NCBI RefSeq assembly: GCF_036655075.1
Contig: NZ_JAVVQU010000009.1
Coordinates: 3,202-67,201 of the forward strand
Direction: 5' to 3'
From: Holtiella sp036655075
GTDB lineage: Bacteria > Bacillota > Clostridia > Lachnospirales > Cellulosilyticaceae
DNA length: 64,000 nucleotides
Below are positions 16,646 through 24,160 of this stretch, one piece after another. The first letter of the stretch is position 1. Every line of letters starts with the position of its first letter. The notes under the pieces were generated by a model that ran no database searches, was not told where the DNA came from, and saw nothing but the letters and a program-made list of their open reading frames with translations. The translations under genes and the position numbers were made by a program.

Positions 16646-18307
16646 ATGAGAAGTGATGTTGTTAAAAAAGGTGCAGACCGTGCACCACACCGTTCATTAT
16701 TCAAAGGCATGGGATACATAGAGGAAGAGTTGAATCAACCTTTAATAGGCGTTGTAACAGCTAAAAGTGAAATTGTACCTGGGCATATGCATCTTGACCG
16801 TATTACAGAGGCGGTAAAAGCAGGGATTCGTATGGCAGGAGGAACACCTGTAGAAATTCCAGCAATTGGGGTGTGTGATGGCATTGCTATGGGGCATGAA
16901 GGGATGAAGTACTCACTTGTAACCCGTGAGCTTATTGCAGACTCTATTGAGTGTATGACCATGGCGCATGGATTTGATGGGCTTGTACTTGTACCAAACT
17001 GCGACAAGATTGTACCGGGGATGCTTATGGGAGCAGCACGTATGAATTTGCCAACAGTACTTGTGAGTGGTGGGCCTATGTTAGCAGGAACAGTAGGTGG
17101 CAAAAAGGTAAGTTTATCGCTTATCTTCGAAGCAGTAGGTGCTTTTAATTCAGGCAAGATTTCAGAAGAAGAATTATATGAATTTGAAGAGCATACATGC
17201 CCAGGTTGTGGGTCCTGTTCGGGGATGTTTACTGCAAATAGTATGAACTGTATGAGTGAAGTATTGGGGATTGCATTACCTGGAAATGGAAGTATTCCAG
17301 CCGTTTATGCAGAACGTGTCCGTTTAGCTAAGAAAACAGGATTGGCCATTATGAAAATGATAGAAAAGGATATTAAGATTTGTGATATCTTAAATGATAA
17401 AGCTTTTGAAAATTCATTAACAGTAGATATGGCATTAGGATGTAGTACAAATACAATGCTTCATCTTCCAGCTATTGCCCATGAAGCAGGGGTTAAGATT
17501 AATCTAGATATGGCCAATGATATTAGTAGTCGTACACCGAATCTTTGTAAGCTAGCACCAGCAGGTCCAAACCATATGGAAGACTTATACCAAGCGGGTG
17601 GTGTGGCAGCTGTTATGAAAGAACTTACTAAGAAAAGCTTGCTAGATGAAACACTCCTTACTGTAACAGGTGAAACGGTAGGCACAAACTTAAAAAAAGT
17701 AATCAACAAGGATGAAACAGTTATACGTCCGATAGAAAATCCTTATAGTGCAACCGGTGGAATTGCTGTGCTTCGTGGAAATTTAGCACCAGACTCTTGT
17801 GTGGTAAAACGTTCAGCTGTAGCTAAAGAAATGCTTCAGCATACAGGGCCTGCAAAAGTCTTTAATAGCGAAGAAGAAGCTAAAGCGGGTATTATGAATG
17901 GGGAGATTGAAAAAGGTGATGTAGTTGTCATTCGATATGAGGGACCAAAGGGTGGCCCAGGTATGAGAGAAATGCTTTCACCTACAGCAGTGCTTGTAGG
18001 CATGGGACTAGATAAAGATGTAGCCCTTATTACAGATGGACGCTTTTCAGGTGCTACCCGTGGGGCATGTATTGGTCATGTATCTCCAGAAGCTGCAGAA
18101 GGTGGAATGATTGCTCTTGTAGAAAAGGGTGACAAGATTCAAATAGATATGGAAGCATGCACATTAAATCTATTAGTAGATGAAGCAATTATTGAAGCAA
18201 GACGTGCTACTTGGATAAAACCTGAGCCTAAGGTCAAGCATGGTTACTTAGCACGCTATGCAAAACAAGTAACATCAGCCAATACAGGTGCAATATTTAA
18301 AGGATAA
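16646..18307 (+). CDS. ilvD: Dihydroxy-acid dehydratase
   Basis: 553 residues. It dehydrates dihydroxyisovalerate (and the methylvalerate analogue) to the 2-oxo acids using an Fe-S cluster. Cluster-region cysteines appear in VPNCDKIVPGM and CPGCGSCSGMFTANSMNCMSE (first 20 residues: CPGCGSCSGMFTANSMNCMS), and the C-terminal substrate region shows GRFSGATRGACIGHVSPEAAEGG split over neighbouring strands. GAAGGAGG lies 8 nt before ATG 16646. It is preceded by a 213-bp spacer with a hairpin and followed after 35 bp by the second ilvB, so the two form the 3' end of the operon. Confidence 0.96.
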   Translation: MRSDVVKKGADRAPHRSLFKGMGYIEEELNQPLIGVVTAKSEIVPGHMHLDRITEAVKAGIRMAGGTPVEIPAIGVCDGIAMGHEGMKYSLVTRELIADSIECMTMAHGFDGLVLVPNCDKIVPGMLMGAARMNLPTVLVSGGPMLAGTVGGKKVSLSLIFEAVGAFNSGKISEEELYEFEEHTCPGCGSCSGMFTANSMNCMSEVLGIALPGNGSIPAVYAERVRLAKKTGLAIMKMIEKDIKICDILNDKAFENSLTVDMALGCSTNTMLHLPAIAHEAGVKINLDMANDISSRTPNLCKLAPAGPNHMEDLYQAGGVAAVMKELTKKSLLDETLLTVTGETVGTNLKKVINKDETVIRPIENPYSATGGIAVLRGNLAPDSCVVKRSAVAKEMLQHTGPAKVFNSEEEAKAGIMNGEIEKGDVVVIRYEGPKGGPGMREMLSPTAVLVGMGLDKDVALITDGRFSGATRGACIGHVSPEAAEGGMIALVEKGDKIQIDMEACTLNLLVDEAIIEARRATWIKPEPKVKHGYLARYAKQVTSANTGAIFKG

Positions 18308-18342
18308 AAGAGGGTTAGACTAATTGTGATAGGAGGGGAAAT

Positions 18343-20007
18343 ATGGAGCTTAATGGTGCACAAATATTAATGGAATGTTTGTTAGAGCAAGGCGTTGACA
18401 CCGTGTTTGGCTATCCAGGGGGGTCTGTACTTAACATTTATGACGAATTATATAAATATAGTGAGAGAATCCACCATATTTTAACTGCCCATGAGCAAGG
18501 TGCATCTCATGCTGCAGATGGATATGCAAGAGCAACAGGAAAAGTAGGTGTATGTTTAGCCACATCAGGTCCAGGGGCAACCAACCTTGTAACGGGGATT
18601 GCTACGGCTTATATGGATTCTGTGTCGATGGTGGCAATTACAGGAAATGTAGGCAGACCACTTCTTGGAAAGGATAGTTTTCAAGAGGTAGATATTACAG
18701 GGGTCACTATGCCTATTACTAAGCATAACTATATTGTTAAAGATGTCTGTAAGTTGGCACAGACAATTAGGGAGGCTTTTTATATTGCCCAATCAGGTAG
18801 GCCTGGGCCGGTATTGATTGATATCCCAAAAGATATTACAGCAGCAAAGTGTGACTATGTACCTGCTGCACCCAAGAAGGTATGTAGGCAAGTTTATACG
18901 ATTAAACAAAAAGATTTAGACCAAGTTGTAAAGCTTATTAAAGCAAGTAAGAAGCCTATGATTTATAGTGGTGGTGGCATTATTGCAAGTGGTGCCGATA
19001 CAGAGCTTTTGGAGTTTGCTGAAAAGATTCAAGCACCCGTTGCCACCTCTTTGATGGGAATCGGGGGATTCCCAGAAACCCACAGACTGTCTACTGGATT
19101 GATCGGAATGCATGGGAGCAAAGCATCCAATGTGGCAACTACCGAGTGTGATTTACTGCTTGCCATAGGTGCGCGGTTTAGTGATAGGGTAACAAGTAGT
19201 GTGAATACCTTCGCTTCTAATGCTACAATTATCCACATAGATGTAGATCCTGCTGAAATGAGTAAAAACATTAGTTGCTATACAAGTATTATAGGGGATG
19301 CAAAAGAAATTCTTACGAGTTTAAATGAACTACTATCGCAACAAGATCATACAGAGTGGCTAGATGATGTAAGCAGGTGGAAAGCGGAGTTTAAATTTGA
19401 CTATCAAAGAGATGAGAAACTACGCCCTGAATTTATTATAGAAAATATCTATGAGCAAACTGAAGGCAAGGCCATCATAACAACAGAAGTGGGGCAACAT
19501 CAAATGTGGGCAGCTCAGTTCTATAAATATACTAAGCCTAGAACCTATATTTCATCGGGGGGATTAGGAACAATGGGCTATGGTACAGGAGCAAGTATAG
19601 GGGCTCAGCTTGCAAAACCGGGTCAGCAAGTTGTACACATTGCAGGTGATGGATCTTTTAGAATGAACTGTAATGAACTAGCAACCATTTCGCACTATAA
19701 TGTGCCTGTTATCATTGTCATACTGAATAACAGTGTGCTAGGTATGGTAAGACAATGGCAGACTATGTTTTACGAAGCTAGGTACTCAGAAACGGTGTTA
19801 GATAGAGGCCCTGATTTTGTGAAGTTAGCAGAAGCTTATTTCATAAAAGGGTATGATGCATATACGCAAGAAGCATTCCAAAAAGCATTTAAAGAAGCGT
19901 TAGCAAGTGATAAGCCAGTCCTTATTAACTGTCATATAGATGCAGATGAAAAAGTATTGCCTATGGTAGCACCAGGTGCACCTATTAACGATTTGATACT
20001 AGAATAA
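18343..20007 (+). CDS. ilvB: Acetolactate synthase, large subunit 2
   Basis: 554-residue paralogue of the ilvB at 7787, with the same order of motifs: VDTVFGYPGGSVLNIYDEL, catalytic Glu in TAHEQGASHAADGYARA, SGPGATNLVTGIATAYMDS, SFQEVDITG and the ThDP segment GDGSFRMNCNELATI through NNSVLGMVRQWQ. The C-terminal MVRQWQ and MVAPGAPI are the more typical anabolic-AHAS features; the first copy has MVREIQRK instead and is shorter. It lies 35 bp after ilvD and is closed by a very strong terminator. No small-subunit gene sits beside it, so it may share IlvH from the start of the operon or work alone. Confidence 0.93.
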   Translation: MELNGAQILMECLLEQGVDTVFGYPGGSVLNIYDELYKYSERIHHILTAHEQGASHAADGYARATGKVGVCLATSGPGATNLVTGIATAYMDSVSMVAITGNVGRPLLGKDSFQEVDITGVTMPITKHNYIVKDVCKLAQTIREAFYIAQSGRPGPVLIDIPKDITAAKCDYVPAAPKKVCRQVYTIKQKDLDQVVKLIKASKKPMIYSGGGIIASGADTELLEFAEKIQAPVATSLMGIGGFPETHRLSTGLIGMHGSKASNVATTECDLLLAIGARFSDRVTSSVNTFASNATIIHIDVDPAEMSKNISCYTSIIGDAKEILTSLNELLSQQDHTEWLDDVSRWKAEFKFDYQRDEKLRPEFIIENIYEQTEGKAIITTEVGQHQMWAAQFYKYTKPRTYISSGGLGTMGYGTGASIGAQLAKPGQQVVHIAGDGSFRMNCNELATISHYNVPVIIVILNNSVLGMVRQWQTMFYEARYSETVLDRGPDFVKLAEAYFIKGYDAYTQEAFQKAFKEALASDKPVLINCHIDADEKVLPMVAPGAPINDLILE

Positions 20008-20024
20008 AGTTCTTTGGCATCAAG

Positions 20025-20072
20025 AAGTCCTATATACCTAGGCTAAAAGCGCTAGGTATATAGGACTTTTAT
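20025..20072 (+). terminator. Terminator of the ilv-leu operon
   Basis: A 17-bp perfect stem (20025-20041 with 20052-20068) is followed by TTTTATTT. It is probably the true end of the 12-kb operon. Confidence 0.93.
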
Positions 20073-20318
20073 TTGTTATAGCTAGTAAATAGTGATTTGG
20101 AAAGAGTTTCTGATCTACTAAGATAAAAGGTTTATTGCCAAGTCTAATAGCGGAATATATAGAGAAAAGGACATGAGATTTGTAAATAGAAAGAATAGGG
20201 CCTTGGAAAAAGCGGGGAAAAATATTAGAGTATGTAAAGGGATGATTTAGGAAAGGACATGGCATTGGTAAGAATATATAAAAAACATAATACAATACAG
20301 AAAGTATTATGTATAATA
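20073..20318. other. Gene-free spacer
   Basis: I see no gene in this stretch. An 85-codon minus-strand frame across it has no ribosome site and runs into the terminator. The only signal is the promoter at its right edge. Confidence 0.5.
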
Positions 20319-20347
20319 TTGAAAAAAACGATTAAAGTTGTTAGAAT
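20319..20347 (+). promoter_or_regulatory. Sigma-A promoter for the 88-aa gene and ADP-ribosylglycohydrolase
   Basis: TTGAAA (20319-20324), a 17-bp spacer and TAGAAT (20342-20347), about 32 bp before the start codon at 20380. Confidence 0.6.
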
Positions 20348-20379
20348 AGTATTACCAAATAAAAATAGGGGGAATAGTA

Positions 20380-20646
20380 ATGAGAAAGTCTAAGTTTGAT
20401 GAGTTTGTAAATTCCTATGATAAAGAGACAAATGGACAATATGCTTATTATTATAGAAGTTTATGGGATGCTTGTGATTATGCAGATAGGTCTTACTTGA
20501 AACTTAAAGGTAGAAGTGTATGGGAAACTAAGGAATACACTAATTGGTTAAGGTATTTCGAAAACTATGTAAGTAATCATCAAGAGAATGATACATTTAG
20601 AAAAGATGTATGCGCTCAACTTGGACGATGGATGGAAGCAATATAG
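20380..20646 (+). CDS. Unknown 88-aa aromatic-rich protein
   Basis: 88 residues behind AGGGGGAA and a good promoter. The sequence is rich in Tyr and Trp (GQYAYYYRSLWDACDY, YTNWLRYFENY), charged and predicted mostly helical, with no membrane segment, signal peptide or known motif that I recognise. It carries two Cys (near residues 30 and 79). It precedes an ADP-ribosylglycohydrolase homologue by 38 bp on the same strand with no terminator between, so the two are likely co-transcribed and may work together. The codon pattern matches its neighbours. Function unknown. Confidence 0.7.
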   Translation: MRKSKFDEFVNSYDKETNGQYAYYYRSLWDACDYADRSYLKLKGRSVWETKEYTNWLRYFENYVSNHQENDTFRKDVCAQLGRWMEAI

Positions 20647-20683
20647 AAGCTACACTATGTGATAAATCTGGAGGTGCCACGCA

Positions 20684-21745
20684 ATGAGAAGGAATAAAGA
20701 TCAGTTTTATGGATGCTTAGTAGGTGGTGCAATAGGGGATGCGTTTGGTGCACCTGTTAAATTTATGAATTACGAGCAAATTCAAAAGGTTTATGGAGAT
20801 GAATGCATTACAGATTTAATGGCTGTGGTAGAAGGGCCAAAGGCAACTATTACGGATGATACACAACTTACGCTATTTACAGCTGAGGGGCTACTTAGAA
20901 GTATTGTGCGTACCAAACAAAAAGGACTTATGCGTACCAATAAAGACACAGCAATGATTGTGTTTAGAGCTTATTTAAGATGGCTCTATACCCAAGGACT
21001 TTCTACACCTAATTGGAATAATAAATCCTATGATGGATGGCTTGTAAAAGTCAAAAAGCTATATGGTTATAAAGAACCTGGTATTACGTGCATTACTTCG
21101 CTTGGGAAAGGCGTCATGGGTACACTTGAAAGGCCTCTTAATAATAGTAAAAAGTGTGGAACAGTTATTCGTATTGCACCTGTAGGCTTAGTAGAATCAG
21201 AAGAAGATGTATTTGAAGTAGGTAGTAGAGTGGGGGTTATTACACATGGACATCCATCAGCTTACTTGGCTTCAGGGACTCTTGCAACTTTGATTTTCTA
21301 TTTGGTTGAAGGTTTTAGCTTACAAGAAAGTATAGAAAAAGCCATAGATCAGTTAAAGCTGTATGAGCATCATGAATCCTGTCTAAAGTGCATAGAAAAA
21401 GCTATTGTACTTGCACAAAATGATAAATCCTCAAGAGAAAACTTACAAGCTTTTGGAGATGGATTTATGGCGGAAGATGCTTTGGGGATGGCGTTATACT
21501 GTAGTTTAAGTTCACCAGATAACTTTGAAGAAGCTTTAAAGCTTGCAATTAATCAAAATGGCAATAGCAATAGTGCAGCAGCTATTACAGGGCAAATATT
21601 AGGCACTTACTTAGGTATGGAAGCTATTAATCCAAAACTAATAGAAATCTTAGAAATTTGTAAAGAGGTTGAGCAAGTAGCAGAGGATTTATATGTGGGA
21701 TATGAGGATACTGAAGAATGGCAAAAAAGATATCCTGGATGGTAG
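20684..21745 (+). CDS. ADP-ribosylglycohydrolase family protein with altered metal motif
   Basis: 353 residues of the DraG/ARH fold, which removes ADP-ribose from proteins or small molecules using two Mg2+ ions. Visible are GGAIGDAFGAPVKF at residues 14-27 and the first metal motif TDDTQLTLFTAEGLL near residue 56. The C-terminal second metal motif, usually with a DxDxx core before an AIxG helix, reads NQNGNSNSAAAITGQILG, so both expected Asp are Asn. That could weaken catalysis or convert the protein to a binder. GGAGGTG precedes ATG 20684. It is the second gene of a probable two-gene unit with the 88-aa protein. Fold call is strong; activity is uncertain. Confidence 0.85.
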   Translation: MRRNKDQFYGCLVGGAIGDAFGAPVKFMNYEQIQKVYGDECITDLMAVVEGPKATITDDTQLTLFTAEGLLRSIVRTKQKGLMRTNKDTAMIVFRAYLRWLYTQGLSTPNWNNKSYDGWLVKVKKLYGYKEPGITCITSLGKGVMGTLERPLNNSKKCGTVIRIAPVGLVESEEDVFEVGSRVGVITHGHPSAYLASGTLATLIFYLVEGFSLQESIEKAIDQLKLYEHHESCLKCIEKAIVLAQNDKSSRENLQAFGDGFMAEDALGMALYCSLSSPDNFEEALKLAINQNGNSNSAAAITGQILGTYLGMEAINPKLIEILEICKEVEQVAEDLYVGYEDTEEWQKRYPGW

Positions 21746-21766
21746 AGCATAAGTAGATAAAAGTTA

Positions 21767-21803
21767 AATGAGGACGTTACACAAGTGTGTAACGTCCTCA
21801 TTT
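21767..21803. terminator. Bidirectional terminator
   Basis: A near-perfect long stem (AAATGAGGACGTTACAC with its complement, loop AAGT at 21783-21786) is flanked by A-rich and T-rich sequence on both sides. It ends the ADP-ribosylglycohydrolase unit and could also stop leftward transcripts from the gap beyond. Confidence 0.75.
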
Positions 21804-22285
21804 ATGTGGTAAGTTCTAATGTTTAGAAGCGTCTTGAGTTTGTTATTAGAACGCATAATGACTTCACCTAAGTAAGACTTGGCGGTGGTATAAGTCATCC
21901 AATGTGTAGGAGATGGCTGCAATAGTGTATGTTATACTCGTGGGATGTCACGCAAACAAAGGAGTTCAAGAACAGTGTAATTAACAGTTTTTTAGGGGTA
22001 AGTAAGAGACAAGAGATATGGACAAAGGGGCTGTTATTAAGGGATGAGGAAGGTGTGGAAGGCATTAACCAAAGAACGGATAGAACACACAGTAAGAAAA
22101 ATTTTGTTGAAAAAAGCGGAACAAAACTGACTTGTACTAGAATAAGATAGTATTAAGAAAAGCAAAAATTATTTTTGAAAGAATAAATTTAAAAGTAACC
22201 TTTTAGGTGAAATTGCATATAGTATTACTATACAGTGTAAGATGGTATAGTATCCCCCCTTGAACATCTTCCTTATTCTACAATA
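21804..22285. other. Gene-free region with several stem-loops
   Basis: No credible gene is seen. Stem-loops include GTTCTAAT/ATTAGAAC (21813-21820 with 21845-21852), a bulged arm GACTTCACC...GGTG...AAGTC (21860-21896), and ACTATAC/GTATAGT (22227-22233 with 22245-22251). A 73-codon + frame at 21929-22150 has no ribosome site or recognisable content. Confidence 0.5.
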
Positions 22286-22414
22286 ATGAGCCTAGCGTTT
22301 ACAAAAACTGATTTAAACAAAAGAAGGCCCTACCATTTAAGGTGCCGCTTAAAGGTAGAAGTCACGAATAAGCCATTTATATCCTACGATATATCTGCTA
22401 AATGCTAGACTCAT
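22286..22414 (-). ncRNA. Candidate cloverleaf-like structured RNA (family not recognised)
   Basis: An 11-bp closing helix (22286-22296 with 22404-22414) encloses three abutting arms. Arm A is 22297-22318 (GTTTA/TAAAC). Arm B is 22326-22374: a GGC/GCC base carrying a long hairpin, 22330-22341 with 22348-22358. Arm C is 22375-22403 (ATTTA/TAAAT around a TATC/GATA hairpin). Arms A and C touch the closing helix with no spare base. The minus strand is favoured: the only non-pair of the closing helix and the next pair of the arm B base are A-C on the plus strand but G-U on the minus strand. A TATAAT (plus 22418-22423) stands just upstream on the minus strand. No known riboswitch class fits and no regulated gene follows. 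Confidence 0.55.
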
Positions 22415-22511
22415 TTAATTATATAATAATTATAAATATGACATATATAATACACTCTATGTATATGCTTAAAGATATAAAGTTAGACTAAATTTTGATA
22501 TTTTGACATGT
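22415..22511. other. AT-rich spacer with minus-strand promoter-like sequence
   Basis: Very AT-rich. It includes a minus-strand TATAAT at 22418-22423 with a poor -35 (ATGTCA, 15 bp upstream). Nothing else is seen. Confidence 0.35.
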
Positions 22512-22544
22512 AAAAAGGTGTTTCCGTATGGAAACACCTTTTTT
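22512..22544. terminator. Bidirectional terminator after the Gx transporter gene
   Basis: A-run, 9-bp core stem GGTGTTTCC/GGAAACACC with a GTAT loop, then a T-run (22512-22525 with 22530-22544). It serves the minus-strand pair ending at 22556. Confidence 0.92.
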
Positions 22545-22555
22545 GCATACAGTTT

Positions 22556-23068
22556 TTACTGTCTATATAGAGTGAATTTCTTGAAGTGTGTACTAATAAA
22601 TAAGGCACCCCATCCTATAAAGTAGCCTGAAACAATACTGCTAATGAGTAAGAATGGTGCATAGAAAAATATACCAGGGGTATTTGTAATAAGAACAGCA
22701 ATAACAAGCTGACCGACAATGTGAAGGATGGAACCTACAATGCTAATGATCCAAATGCTTAAATATTTGCGACAGTACTGATACAGAACAATCATGCCTA
22801 TATTGCTGAGTAGCCCGCCTGCTAAACTAAAGAAGATAGTGGAGACTTTGCCTGTAATTATAGTGCCTAAGAAAATGCGAAGCAATAGTACGGTTAAAGC
22901 TTCTCTGGGACCGTATAAGATAAGGACTGCCAGGGAAACCATATTAGCAAGTCCTAACTTAAGTCCTGGAATGGGGGCGATAGGTGGGATCTGTAGTTCG
23001 ATTATGAAGATAACAAGTGCAATAGCACATAATAAACTTAAGTAGACCATTTTTTGAACTTTACTCAT
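22556..23068 (-). CDS. Gx transporter family membrane protein
   Basis: 170 residues with five to six membrane helices. The motif LKLGLANMVSLAVLILYGPREAL (core GLANMVSLAVLILYGPREAL) is the mark of this small transporter family, once annotated as heptaprenyl diphosphate synthase component I. The family resembles substrate-binding subunits of ECF-type importers, and its substrate is not established. It is the second gene of a leftward pair, 11 bp downstream of a NusG-domain-II protein gene, a pairing often seen in Clostridia, commonly with ApbE-like flavinylation genes, which are absent here. It ends at a bidirectional terminator. Confidence 0.8.
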   Translation of the reverse strand: MSKVQKMVYLSLLCAIALVIFIIELQIPPIAPIPGLKLGLANMVSLAVLILYGPREALTVLLLRIFLGTIITGKVSTIFFSLAGGLLSNIGMIVLYQYCRKYLSIWIISIVGSILHIVGQLVIAVLITNTPGIFFYAPFLLISSIVSGYFIGWGALFISTHFKKFTLYRQ

Positions 23069-23079
23069 AGAGACTCCTT

Positions 23080-23472
23080 TTATTCAACAATTGCGTCAAG
23101 CTCTAGAGGTTTATCAGTAGCTTGAATTTCTATAACAACACCATTAGGCAAGCAAACGGCAGGTAAAAGACTATTTGAAATATAGCCCTGACTTACACAA
23201 AGTTGGTCTGGACAGTTAGCTTCAGTAAAGCCGATTTGACCAGGTTCAATATGGATAGTATTAAGACCACCTCGTTTGTTGTCAATGGAGATACTCTCGG
23301 GTGCAGTAACCTTAGATAAATCGATTTCACGCATAACTTTTCCATCTAATTTAATTGTTGCAATCTGAGTGCCAGTAGGCTCGTAATTCATGATGAGTAA
23401 AATAGCGATAACACATAAAGCTACAATGATACCGATGGCACCAATGATAATTTTATTCATATGCTTATTCAT
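23080..23472 (-). CDS. NusG domain II-containing membrane-anchored protein
   Basis: 130 residues. One N-terminal membrane helix (about residues 6-28) is followed by an extracytoplasmic domain of the NusG-domain-II type. Its marks are EANCPDQLCVSQGYISN and AVCLPNGVVIEI, with three conserved Cys. I start at the ATG at 23472, with AGAGAGG 11-12 nt upstream; the longer frame to 23529 adds 19 residues with no ribosome site, and ATG 23460 is another option. The gene precedes and is probably co-translated with the Gx transporter. In related genomes this pair is linked to membrane redox or flavin-transfer functions, but no direct role is proven. Confidence 0.75.
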   Translation of the reverse strand: MNKHMNKIIIGAIGIIVALCVIAILLIMNYEPTGTQIATIKLDGKVMREIDLSKVTAPESISIDNKRGGLNTIHIEPGQIGFTEANCPDQLCVSQGYISNSLLPAVCLPNGVVIEIQATDKPLELDAIVE

Positions 23473-23589
23473 TTTTAAAACAACCTCTCTTGGAAAAAAT
23501 ATCATATATTCACCTATCAGTATAGACAAACATTAAGGGGTTTATCAAGGGTTAATAGGAACACACTACTATAGCATAAAAAATAATAA

Positions 23590-23618
23590 TTGACAAACAA
23601 AAATGGGAGTGATATGCT
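23590..23618 (+). promoter_or_regulatory. Sigma-A promoter of the rrf2-nifS-nifU-mnmA operon
   Basis: Perfect TTGACA (23590-23595), a 17-bp spacer and TATGCT (23613-23618). Confidence 0.8.
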
Positions 23619-23626
23619 GAAAATGT

Positions 23627-23651
23627 AATTCCTACAAAATAACTAGGAATT
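23627..23651 (+). promoter_or_regulatory. Palindrome in the rrf2 leader, possible autoregulatory operator
   Basis: AATTCCTA (23627-23634) and TAGGAATT (23644-23651) form an 8-bp perfect inverted repeat with a 9-bp spacer, spanning the predicted start site between promoter and ribosome site. Rrf2 regulators bind palindromes of about this size, so autoregulation is likely. Confidence 0.6.
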
Positions 23652-23663
23652 GGAGGCGAGAGT

Positions 23664-24110
23664 ATGAAATTATCTACTAAAGGTAGGTATGGACTCCAAG
23701 CAATGGTTGATATTGGGGTTTATGCAAAAGAAAAACATATTTCTTTAAAAAGCATAGCTGAGCGGTTAGATGTATCAGAGAACTACTTAGAACAGCTTAT
23801 TGCATTACTTAAAAAAAATAAACTTGTTACAAGCATACGCGGTGCTCAAGGTGGATATACCTTGGCAAGAACTGCTAAAGATATTAGTATAGGAGAGATC
23901 CTACGTACTTTAGAAGGGTCACTAGCACCTACAGATTGTACTTGTGAAGGTGGCAAGCATTGTGAAAGAAATACAAGATGTGTCACCAGACCTGTATGGG
24001 AGAAGATTAGAGACGGCATCAATGATGTGGTAGATGGTATATCCTTGCAGGAACTTATAGACGATTATGAGTCTATAGGCGATAACTCATGTAATAAATT
24101 TTATATGTAA
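23664..24110 (+). CDS. iscR: Rrf2-family regulator, IscR-like
   Basis: 148 residues. The N-terminal winged helix shows MKLSTKGRYGLQAMVDIG and the recognition region SENYLEQLIALLKKN followed by the wing IRGAQGGYTLAR. Four Cys at residues 92, 94, 100 and 106 (CTCEGGKHC and RC) fit the IscR-type [2Fe-2S] ligand region. It heads an operon with nifS, nifU and mnmA, so it probably senses Fe-S status, or cysteine status, and controls sulfur mobilisation. A palindrome lies just upstream. CymR-type cysteine regulators share the fold but usually lack these Cys. GGAGGCGAG precedes ATG 23664. Confidence 0.88.
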   Translation: MKLSTKGRYGLQAMVDIGVYAKEKHISLKSIAERLDVSENYLEQLIALLKKNKLVTSIRGAQGGYTLARTAKDISIGEILRTLEGSLAPTDCTCEGGKHCERNTRCVTRPVWEKIRDGINDVVDGISLQELIDDYESIGDNSCNKFYM

Positions 24111-24160
24111 TTTTATATAGATAGAAATTCTACTTATTTATAAAGTTGGGAGTGTTGAAA

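Noticed and set aside
20038..20295. 85-codon minus-strand frame between ilvB2 and the 88-aa gene
   Set aside because: It starts without a ribosome site and overlaps the operon terminator; low-complexity hydrophobic product from AT-rich sequence.
21764..21898. 44-codon minus-strand frame running from the gap into the terminator
   Set aside because: It includes the whole terminator hairpin as coding sequence and has no ribosome site; looked at as a possible transposase remnant but no motif supports this.
21929..22150. 73-codon plus-strand frame in the gap after the ADP-ribosylglycohydrolase
   Set aside because: No ribosome site, no recognisable domain, and composition unlike the neighbouring genes; more likely chance in a non-coding region.
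22250..22290. Plus-strand promoter TTGAAC/TACAAT before the cloverleaf
   Set aside because: The spacer is only 13 bp, and the start would fall within the closing helix.
22286..22414. Assignment of the cloverleaf RNA to a tRNA or to SAM-I, lysine, cobalamin or purine riboswitches
   Set aside because: The helix lengths and the conserved bases of those classes are missing, and no anticodon arm or CCA-like end is present.
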